A stretch of 41,049 nt of DNA from Butyrivibrio sp. GTDB taxonomy: Bacteria > Bacillota > Clostridia > Lachnospirales > Lachnospiraceae. The stretch is taken from the NCBI RefSeq assembly GCF_017940685.1, contig NZ_JAGAYD010000045.1, positions 1 through 41,049 on the forward strand, in the 5' to 3' direction. Made by a program: the position numbers and the translations under genes. Shown one piece after another: positions 31,178 to 37,231 of the stretch; position 1 is the stretch's first letter; every line of letters begins with the position of its first letter. The notes under the pieces were generated by a model. It did no database searches. It was not told where the DNA came from and worked only from the letters and a program-made list of their open reading frames with translations.

Positions 31178-32959
31178 ATGGATAATGCTTTAAGCATATT
31201 TGAAGAAAGAATGACAATGAAAAAAAGAACTGAATTAGCCCATTTAAGCATAGCGCAGGCCGTCTGCGTCCTGATCCTTTTGCTTTTTGTATTACTTTCT
31301 GTCGCTTCGGGCAATTTTAAAGTAAATACTGATACCACAATGCTCTGGGACATTAATGATGGTTGGATCGATGAAAACGGACAGGTAGTTGATCTATATG
31401 ATCTTGCCCCGGGGAAACAGTCTGTGACGCTGGACATCAGCAATAAGAACGTTGATGGCAAGGCAATCTGTTTCAAATCTATTGATACCAATTTTAAAGT
31501 ATATGCATCCAATGGGATGATCTACGATTATGAGCCTGTGATGCCAAGGCAATTAGGTGCTTCATATGGTATGCAGTACCATACTATTGCAATCCCGGAG
31601 GGGAGCTCATTTTTAAGACTGGAGCTTGAACCGGTATTCACAAATATATCGGCAGCCGTAAATGACATAGCTATAAGTGAAGCCGGGCAGTACATGACAG
31701 GTGTATTTAAAAGAAATCTCTTTTCATTTGGACAGGGTTCAACAACTATTATTATCGGGATCTTGTTTGTTATAGCAGGAGTTACAGGCCAGATCGTCAT
31801 GAAATCAACAGGAATTGATTTCATATCCTTTGGAATATCCTGTGTAATGATCGGATTTATCGGCTTTAATGATACGCTGTTTCTTCAGGTGCTGACTGCT
31901 CGCCCTGACATCGTAAGAGTTGCAGAATATTTGTGTCTTGCTCTTATACCATTTCCTGCGCTTTCATTTTTTTCAAGTACAACCGGGGAATCTCATCCAA
32001 GGCTGTTGTCCGGCATGTTTGCAGCATGTCTTTTAAATGTTTTCCTTCAAATAGGGCTGACCCTGAGCGGTACATCAGACTATTATCATCTTGTTAATAT
32101 TTCGCAACTTATGATATTGGTTAGTTTTCTGCTGTCATCAATACTGGTTTTCAGGGCTGTTCGCCGCGGACAGATCAAGCAGACACTGCTTCGCAGCGTG
32201 GAATGGGGTCTATTCGCCTGCATACTTGGAGCTGTGATCGATATGCTCCGTTTTCATTTTATGCAGAGCTACGGAAGCTTAACCTTTACCCGCCTTGGCG
32301 TGCTTTTATTTACTGCATTTATGGGAATCTATCTATATAGGGATCATATCGATTCTTTGCAGAAAAAGCAGCGGGAGAGTGCTGTATTTGCATCTGAGAT
32401 CTCAGAAGCTTTTGCCAAAGTCATAGATATGAAGGATCCATATACCAACGGTCACTCAGTGAGAGTAGCAAAATATACAGCTCTGATCGCAAAAGAGATG
32501 GGATATGATGCTGAAACAGTAGAAAAATATTATAGAATCGGGCTTCTCCATGATGTAGGTAAGGTTGGAATTCCCAAGGCTGTGCTGAATAAGCCAGGGA
32601 AACTTACAGATGAAGAATATGACCTGATCAAATCTCACACTTTAAAGGGATATGAGGTGCTTAAAGATATCAGCATTGTACCTGAGCTTGCAGTAGGTGC
32701 TCTGGGTCATCACGAAAGGTATGACGGAAATGGCTATCCCAACGGGCTTTCCGGTGATGCAATTCCCGAGGTTGCCCGCATTATTGCCGTGGCAGATGCT
32801 TTTGATGCAATGTATTCCGACAGGCAATATCGCAAGCGCCTGGATTTTGATAAGGCAATATCTATAATTCGGGAAGCTTCAGGAACTCAGCTTAGTCCTG
32901 AAGTAGTCGATGCGTTTTTTAGGCTTGTTGAAAAAGGTGAGATTAAAGCCACAAAATAG
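31178..32959 (+). CDS. Membrane HD-GYP c-di-GMP phosphodiesterase
   Basis: A 593-residue protein. One N-terminal helix (about 22-42) leads to an extracytoplasmic beta-rich domain (about 45-165), then seven or eight helices (about 180-395) and an HD-GYP domain (about 415-585). The plan resembles 7TMR-DISM sensors. The HD dyad is in LLHDVGKVGIP near residue 456 and the GYP motif is HHERYDGNGYPNGL; both are intact. ATG 31178 lacks a ribosome site; ATG 31211 or 31217 after GAAGAAAG are reasonable alternatives. It is separate from the first HD-GYP gene and shares only the catalytic domain with it. Confidence 0.91.
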   Translation: MDNALSIFEERMTMKKRTELAHLSIAQAVCVLILLLFVLLSVASGNFKVNTDTTMLWDINDGWIDENGQVVDLYDLAPGKQSVTLDISNKNVDGKAICFKSIDTNFKVYASNGMIYDYEPVMPRQLGASYGMQYHTIAIPEGSSFLRLELEPVFTNISAAVNDIAISEAGQYMTGVFKRNLFSFGQGSTTIIIGILFVIAGVTGQIVMKSTGIDFISFGISCVMIGFIGFNDTLFLQVLTARPDIVRVAEYLCLALIPFPALSFFSSTTGESHPRLLSGMFAACLLNVFLQIGLTLSGTSDYYHLVNISQLMILVSFLLSSILVFRAVRRGQIKQTLLRSVEWGLFACILGAVIDMLRFHFMQSYGSLTFTRLGVLLFTAFMGIYLYRDHIDSLQKKQRESAVFASEISEAFAKVIDMKDPYTNGHSVRVAKYTALIAKEMGYDAETVEKYYRIGLLHDVGKVGIPKAVLNKPGKLTDEEYDLIKSHTLKGYEVLKDISIVPELAVGALGHHERYDGNGYPNGLSGDAIPEVARIIAVADAFDAMYSDRQYRKRLDFDKAISIIREASGTQLSPEVVDAFFRLVEKGEIKATK

Positions 32960-32997
32960 AAATATACTTTAGAATTTGCTACAGGGAGATACAGACA

Positions 32998-33840
32998 ATG
33001 ATTAAAATTCTATCAGATAGTACGTGCGATCTTTCAAAGGAACTGGTTGAGAGATATGATCTTGGTATTATTCCTCTTTACGTAAGATTGGGGGATGAGG
33101 AATACCAAGATGGTGTAAACATTTCTCCTGAAGAACTCTATAAATGGTCTGATGAGCACGGAGAGACTCCAAAGACAGCTGCTCCCAGCATTGAGGACAT
33201 CTCAAAATATCTGGATCCTGACAGCGGCGATGAATACATCATTTTTACAATCTCGTCTTCAATGTCTGCAAGCTTCAACAATGTGCGGCTTGCAGCTGAG
33301 AATCTTGAAATGTCTGACAGAGTCTATGTTATCGATTCTGCAAATCTTTCCACTGGTATTGGCCTGTTGGTACTATATGCAGCTGAACTTAAAAAAGCAG
33401 GAAAGTCTGCCAAAGAGATAGTCCAGGAAATAGAGAATACCAAAGGCAAAGTACGCGCAAGTTTTGTGGTGGATACCCTAGTATATCTCCACAGAGGAGG
33501 GCGCTGCTCTGGAGTGGCCGCTCTTCTTGGAACTGCATTAAAGCTTCATCCACGTATCGCAGTAGCAGATGGCGCCATGCATCCAGAAAAGAAATATCGC
33601 GGTTCCAGCAAACGCTTTATACTTGATTACGTAAAAGACATGGAAGCTGACCTAAAGAACGCAAGACCTGAGCGAGTATTCATAACCCACTCTGGATGCG
33701 ACAGAGAAATAGTTGAGGCAGTAAGAGATTATCTAAGTAGCCTTGGCGTATTTAATGAAATCCTTGAGACCAGAGCAGGAGGCGTTGTTTCCTCCCACTG
33801 CGGCCCTGGAACTTTAGGGGTACTTTTTATCGATAAATAG
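32998..33840 (+). CDS. DegV family fatty-acid-binding protein
   Basis: A 280-residue cytoplasmic protein of normal DegV length. The N-terminal signature ILSDSTCDLSKELVERY and the ligand loops TAAPSIEDI, IFTISSSMSASFNNV and IDSANLSTGIGLLV are clear; the C-terminal THSGCDRE and SSHCGPGTLGVLFI complete the fold. DegV/FakB proteins bind a fatty acid and, with FakA kinase, feed it into lipid synthesis; FakA is not in the window. GGGAG precedes ATG 32998. It follows the HD-GYP gene by 38 bases and may be co-transcribed with it and the PAP2-like gene. Confidence 0.93.
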   Translation: MIKILSDSTCDLSKELVERYDLGIIPLYVRLGDEEYQDGVNISPEELYKWSDEHGETPKTAAPSIEDISKYLDPDSGDEYIIFTISSSMSASFNNVRLAAENLEMSDRVYVIDSANLSTGIGLLVLYAAELKKAGKSAKEIVQEIENTKGKVRASFVVDTLVYLHRGGRCSGVAALLGTALKLHPRIAVADGAMHPEKKYRGSSKRFILDYVKDMEADLKNARPERVFITHSGCDREIVEAVRDYLSSLGVFNEILETRAGGVVSSHCGPGTLGVLFIDK

Positions 33841-33878
33841 CGGTAATTAAAAATATAATATCAAAGGAGATAAGAAGA

Positions 33879-34778
33879 ATGGATAACAGGAAAACTTTGG
33901 CTGTTCCAAAGATATGTACATATATTGTGATATCAGTTTGTATTTTAGGAATAATACTGGGTTCGTTTTTTGATTACAGTATCAACGTAGCACTGGCGAA
34001 CAAGACTGACATTGGGGCCTTTTTTTCCACCTATGGTTCTTACTTCTCTTACTGTTTATATCCTGCAGCAGGGATGTGTATCTTTAAGGGTCTAATGAAA
34101 AAAGGCAACAAATTTAAAATGCTGGCGTGGGTGATCATGGCAATCTCATACTTTATGGCTGTTTATTACAGCAATAATTACAACGGATCAAAGGTAAGAG
34201 AGCTGTTTGGTTACACAGCTGGAGATTCCTCACCACTTCTATCTGTAATAAGTTGGGGATTCTGGGTAATACTATATTCTTGGGTTCCATTTGTCTGCTA
34301 CCGGATATTTGATGATGTAAGTCCTGACAAGCTGATCATGACAGGCGCTGCTATTCTGATAGCTGGGATTGTAGCGGATAATACAAACCTATGGCTCAAG
34401 CAGGTGGCATCGAGACCAAGATATAAGTATCTGATAACACTTGATGATCCTATGTCGGAGTTCAGGAACTGGTGGCAGATGGTTCCGAACCTCGCAGGCT
34501 CAAATGACAGCTTTAAGAGCTGGCCCAGCGGCAACATGACCATAGCAAGCATGATGTTTTCGCTGCCAATGCTTGCTGATGTACTCAAGAAGCGTTCAGA
34601 GTTTAAAAATATGTTCTGTTTTGTCCTTGCAGCATGTTTTGTTGTTCTTTACGGATATAACAGAATACACATGACAAATCATTTTCTGTCTGATGTATGT
34701 TTTGGAACACTAATCACTTATATCATTTACTCAGTTGTTAGCACAGCATTCTTAAAGGTTGTGAATAGGGAAAAATAA
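33879..34778 (+). CDS. PAP2-like membrane phosphatase with altered motif 2
   Basis: A 299-residue protein with seven or eight membrane helices. PAP2 motif 1 is recognisable in LKQVASRPR, motif 3 in RIHMTNHFLSD (R-x5-H-x3-D). Motif 2, usually PSGH, reads WPSGNMT, so the general-acid histidine is replaced by Asn. It could be a divergent lipid phosphatase or a non-catalytic lipid-binding protein. AAAGGAG precedes ATG 33879. It follows degV by 38 bases. A MATE remnant begins at its stop codon, suggesting the region downstream is a rearrangement point. Confidence 0.8.
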   Translation: MDNRKTLAVPKICTYIVISVCILGIILGSFFDYSINVALANKTDIGAFFSTYGSYFSYCLYPAAGMCIFKGLMKKGNKFKMLAWVIMAISYFMAVYYSNNYNGSKVRELFGYTAGDSSPLLSVISWGFWVILYSWVPFVCYRIFDDVSPDKLIMTGAAILIAGIVADNTNLWLKQVASRPRYKYLITLDDPMSEFRNWWQMVPNLAGSNDSFKSWPSGNMTIASMMFSLPMLADVLKKRSEFKNMFCFVLAACFVVLYGYNRIHMTNHFLSDVCFGTLITYIIYSVVSTAFLKVVNREK

Positions 34779-34779
34779 G

Positions 34780-34983
34780 GATTATCTCTTTTCATTTGCC
34801 ATCGGTGCACCTGCGCATCTTCTTACACTGTATATGATTACGCTTTTCCAGTTGGATGAGAAAAAGAAGCTGATAGATATAACAACTGTGATCATGACAG
34901 TTGTAAATGTATGCCTGAATATACTATTTGTGGTGGAAAACATGGGGATTAAGGGTTCAAGTTTCCGTAAGCGCACCAATTAA
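34780..34983 (+). pseudogene. Remnant of a MATE-family efflux gene
   Basis: A frame without a start codon, open from just after the PAP2 stop to TAA at 34981. It reads DYLFSFAIGAPAHLLTLYM, then QLDEKKKLIDITTVIMTVVN and VCLNILFVVENMGIKGSS. The spacing of these blocks matches the middle of one half of MATE transporters (homologous to VNIxLxPLFxxxxxxGxxGAA). Only about 68 of the usual 450 residues remain and both ends are missing. It is probably what is left after a deletion. Confidence 0.55.
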
Positions 34984-35026
34984 TAGTGTTGTAAATAAGC
35001 GGTTTGCAGCTTCATACGAATTCATG

Positions 35027-35058
35027 ACACATCGGTTTATAACACCGGTGTGTTTTTT
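35027..35058 (+). terminator. Terminator after the MATE remnant
   Basis: ACACATCGGT (35027-35036) pairs with ACCGGTGTGT (35044-35053, one G-T pair), followed by six T. It may be the original terminator of the lost gene or of the degV-PAP2 unit. Between here and 35134 nothing else is recognised. Confidence 0.82.
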
Positions 35059-35134
35059 ATGAAAAGGAATGAGGTCATGGTATCTGGAATTAGAACTACA
35101 TGTGAAAGATATATAAAATTGTCGCGCTATCATA

Positions 35135-35163
35135 TTGATATTTGCCACCTCACATGTTATATT
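35135..35163 (+). promoter_or_regulatory. Strong promoter of the structured RNA
   Basis: TTGATA (35135-35140), exactly 17 bases, then TGT-TATATT (-10 at 35158-35163, extended). Both hexamers are five of six to consensus. Transcription would begin near 35170, and no ORF with a ribosome site follows for more than 200 bases. Confidence 0.68.
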
Positions 35164-35169
35164 TTAGTT

Positions 35170-35402
35170 GCCAGATGAGCGTGCTCACCTTTATGGAGAT
35201 AAGGAGCTTCTCCCACTGGTTCTGACAGTGTAAAAACTCGAACTCCGAGATGGCTTAATGTGGCGCGTGTCGTTATCAGGAGACCATCAAAACCTTTTAC
35301 TGATAGGTTAATCCGTGCCGCGAGGCAAGATGGCGGGCATCTATAAAATCAGAAAACTAGAGCAAAATCAAGTCCGATTGGATTACCAACCGGGCTTTTT
35401 GC
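35170..35402 (+). ncRNA. Free-standing structured noncoding RNA candidate (about 230 nt)
   Basis: Between a good promoter and an intrinsic terminator lies a non-coding stretch with dense local pairing. CCTT-AT/AT-AAGG (35188-35204) has a GGAG loop that can pair with CTCC at 35210-35213 as a pseudoknot. CACTG/CAGTG (35214-35230) and CTCG/CGAG (35237-35249) follow, then TATCAG/CTGATA (35274-35305) and TGCC-GCGA-GGCA with a GNRA tetraloop (35316-35327). AGATG (35173-35177) can close with CATCT (35338-35342). GATGG occurs twice (35249, 35329), both complementary to CCATC at 35284. The ornate fold and size recall large bacterial RNAs such as the raiA motif of Clostridia, but I could not confirm a family. 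It is not a tmRNA, 6S, RNase P or SRP RNA by visible signatures. Confidence 0.6.
35370..35400 (+). terminator. Terminator of the structured RNA
   Basis: AAGTCCGATTGG (35370-35381) pairs with CCAACCGGGCTT (35386-35397) around ATTA with one mismatch and a G-T pair, then five T. Confidence 0.85.
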
Positions 35403-35416
35403 TTTGATTTGGGGTA

Positions 35417-35466
35417 TATAATGGCAAGAAAAAGGATTACGACAACATCCTGGAATTATGTTGTCG
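35417..35466 (+). promoter_or_regulatory. -10 element and inverted repeat in the YhcG leader
   Basis: TATAAT at 35417-35422 is followed by a perfect 9-bp dyad, CGACAACAT (35440-35448) and ATGTTGTCG (35458-35466), loop nine bases. It lies in the probable 5' leader of the nuclease gene and could be an operator or an RNA hairpin limiting expression. Confidence 0.5.
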
Positions 35467-35516
35467 AGATCAGATGTAAATAACTGAATTAGAAGGAGTT
35501 TTTACCAGTAGAAATT

Positions 35517-36590
35517 ATGGCAGATTTACTATCAAATGAAGAAAAAATGGTGGAATACAAGGAATTACTCAAGGAGATTGGAAGTAGATTCAGGCAAAGT
35601 CAGATCAAGGCATCAATGAAGGTAAACAATGAGATGCTTGACTTTTATTTTTGGCTTGGCAGCAAAATATATATTTGGAAACAGGACAGCTTTGGCGGAA
35701 ATGCATTCTATAAAACTCTCAGTAATGACCTTATTGATATGTTCCCTGGAATAAAGTCTTTTTCTGTTACAAATCTGAAATATATGCAGTATTATTACGA
35801 GATGTATTCAAGTCCTCAAGTTGAGGACTCCGAAAATAACAGCAGTCCCCAAGTTGGGGACTTGCGTAATACTGGGATTTTTAGTATTCCGTGGGGACAC
35901 AACAAAGTAATTATTGATAAGTGCAGGAATAATAAAGATAAGGCATTATTCTATGTGAAGAAAACTATAGAGAATAACTGGTCGAGAGCAGTATTACTCA
36001 ATTTTCTTGATACAGACCTATTTGAGAGACAGGGGAAAGCCATAACAAACTTTCAGCAGACATTGCCAGCTACAGAAAGCGATTTGGCACAGGCAATAAC
36101 AAAAGATCCGTATAACTTTGACTTTTTGACATTAAGAGAAAGATACGATGAAAAAGAGCTGAAAGATGCTCTTATGGACAACATTACAAAATTTTTACTT
36201 GAGCTTGGAAACGGGTTCGCATTTGTAGGCCGTGAAATGTTGCTTAAGATTGGTGATACCGAAAATTATGTGGATATGCTTTTTTACAACATAAAACTTC
36301 ATTGCTATGTTGTTGTAGAGGTAAAAGTTGAAGAGTTTAATTCAAGAGATATGGGACAGCTTGGAACATATATGGTTGCTGTCAACCATACTCTTAAGGG
36401 CGAAATAGATGGTCCAACGTTAGGATTGATAATATGTAAATCCAAAGATAACATCAAGGCTCAATATGCGTTAGAAGCAAGTAGTCAGCCTATGGGAATA
36501 TCGGAGTATGATATTACTAAATTCATGCCTGAAGGCTATAAAAGTTCTCTGCCTACGATAGAAGAAATCGAAGCAAATTTGGGTGATTGA
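35517..36590 (+). CDS. YhcG/DUF1016 family PD-(D/E)XK nuclease
   Basis: A 357-residue protein. The N-terminal DUF1016 helical domain (about 10-190) has IPWGHNKVIIDKC and NWSRAVLLNFLDTDL; the C-terminal PD-(D/E)XK domain (about 215-345) has ELGNGFAFVGRE, YVDMLFYN with the Asp, VVEVKVEEF with E-x-K, and GQLGTYMVAVN. The nuclease residues look intact. Such proteins are common in mobile and defence-associated islands; their roles are poorly defined. An Asn/Ser-rich insert near residues 98-118 is encoded by two palindromic units (35811-35862). ATG 35517 has a good AAGGAG 18 bases away, which is too far to be ideal. It sits between a structured RNA and tiny ORFs in the accessory patch. Confidence 0.9.
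   Translation: MADLLSNEEKMVEYKELLKEIGSRFRQSQIKASMKVNNEMLDFYFWLGSKIYIWKQDSFGGNAFYKTLSNDLIDMFPGIKSFSVTNLKYMQYYYEMYSSPQVEDSENNSSPQVGDLRNTGIFSIPWGHNKVIIDKCRNNKDKALFYVKKTIENNWSRAVLLNFLDTDLFERQGKAITNFQQTLPATESDLAQAITKDPYNFDFLTLRERYDEKELKDALMDNITKFLLELGNGFAFVGREMLLKIGDTENYVDMLFYNIKLHCYVVVEVKVEEFNSRDMGQLGTYMVAVNHTLKGEIDGPTLGLIICKSKDNIKAQYALEASSQPMGISEYDITKFMPEGYKSSLPTIEEIEANLGD
35811..35862 (+). repeat. Two in-frame palindromic units inside the YhcG gene
   Basis: AGTCCTCAA-G-TTGAGGACT (35811-35829) and AGTCCCCAA-G-TTGGGGACT (35844-35862) are perfect 9-1-9 dyads, 33 bases apart (11 codons). Both encode SSPQV-[EG]-D. The arm sequence differs by compensating changes (TC/GA to CC/GG), so the palindrome itself is preserved. 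Confidence 0.8.
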
Positions 36591-36613
36591 AGAAGTGGTA
36601 TAGCTACTTTCGT

Positions 36614-36642
36614 TTGACAGTGTCATTTGTTTTTAATACTAT
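36614..36642 (+). promoter_or_regulatory. Sigma-A promoter for the tiny ORFs
   Basis: TTGACA (36614-36619), 17 bases, TACTAT (36637-36642). The start site would be near 36649, only a few bases before GGAGGAG. It shows the tiny genes downstream are probably expressed. Confidence 0.65.
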
Positions 36643-36659
36643 TAATCATAGGAGGAGAC

Positions 36660-36758
36660 GTGGTGGACACAGAATTGTGTATCGCATGTAGAAAATGTGA
36701 TTTTCTGAGTGTTTGTGTCGTAGAATACAGTCCGCCACTAAAGATAACCCTTGTGTAA
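36660..36758 (+). CDS. 32-residue cysteine-rich small protein
   Basis: GTG 36660 (or GTG 36663) stands three to six bases after GGAGGAG (36651-36657), directly behind a canonical promoter. The product contains CIACRKCDFLSVC, that is C-x2-C-x2-C-x5-C, suitable for binding a metal or Fe-S centre or for disulfides, followed by a hydrophobic and proline-containing tail (VVEYSPPL). No homologous family was recognised. It ends four bases before the next ATG, suggesting coupling. Expression from signals is well supported, but coding conservation is unknown. Confidence 0.45.
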   Translation: MVDTELCIACRKCDFLSVCVVEYSPPLKITLV

Positions 36759-36762
36759 AGCG

Positions 36763-36921
36763 ATGGAAGATAACAATATGAAGAAAGAAGTTACTGGTGC
36801 GATTAAGGGTATGAGAATTATGGGAGCAAGTGATAACGACATTATTTCAAAGATTGTCGAAAATTTTCATGTCGCAAAAGAATATGTCCTTGCCCTCCTC
36901 GCACCGCAGAAAGCGCAATAA
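36763..36921 (+). CDS. 52-residue small helical protein
   Basis: ATG 36763, four bases after the stop of the cysteine-rich ORF; an internal ATG at 36778 has GGAAG eight bases upstream and may be the main start (47 residues). The product is predicted helical: VTGAIKGMRIMGASDNDIISKI, then VENFHVAKEYVLALLAP. It resembles the short C-terminal helix-turn-helix-like tail found on Rpn/PD-(D/E)XK transposase-type nucleases, so it may be a remnant of such a gene or a small regulator. I cannot decide which. Confidence 0.45.
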   Translation: MEDNNMKKEVTGAIKGMRIMGASDNDIISKIVENFHVAKEYVLALLAPQKAQ

Positions 36922-37070
36922 GGCATGATATTGAAAAAAAGTACCGATACACATTACGTATGGCATTAGTTTTATGAAATCATTGAAAGCGAGACATTAT
37001 ACCAATGAATTTGTTTTCAAAGAATCACCGAAAAGAACTTGACACACAGATGAAGATAGGACACAATTTT

Positions 37071-37088
37071 GCCAGCCAGCCAGCCAGC
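37071..37088 (+). repeat. GCCA tetranucleotide repeat
   Basis: Four perfect GCCA units plus GC. Tetranucleotide runs change length by slipped-strand pairing. One extra unit (or two fewer) would put ATG 37050 in frame with the surface-protein reading frame that begins at 37232. Confidence 0.85.
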
Positions 37089-37155
37089 GTAGCGTAGAGC
37101 AGAGCGGTGACTCTGCTTCTTTTGGTGTAGATAAGGATCGTGCGAAATATAACAT

Positions 37156-37199
37156 AAGCCGGAGGGAAAAGCAGGAGAGCTTTTTCTCCGGCTTTTTTT
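37156..37199 (+). terminator. Strong hairpin with T-run just before the surface-protein gene
   Basis: AAGCCGGAG (37156-37164) pairs with CTCCGGCTT (37186-37194), with an inner AAAGC/GCTTT pairing, followed by seven T. An AGCAGAG/CTCTGCT hairpin lies upstream (37098-37117). It may end the tiny-ORF transcript or act as an attenuator in the leader of the surface-protein gene. Apart from the repeat and these hairpins, 36922-37231 holds TTGACA at 37040 with CACAAT 16 bases on as a weak promoter. Confidence 0.8.
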
Positions 37200-37231
37200 A
37201 TACAAGAAGGTTTAAGGGCGGCAGAAAAGTA

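Noticed and set aside
35170-35402. tmRNA, 6S, RNase P or group II intron
   Set aside because: No tRNA-like end with tag ORF, no long open 6S helix, no RNase P core, and no intron domain V/VI or maturase.
37071-37088. CRISPR-like repeat
   Set aside because: It is only a four-unit tetranucleotide run without spacers or cas genes.
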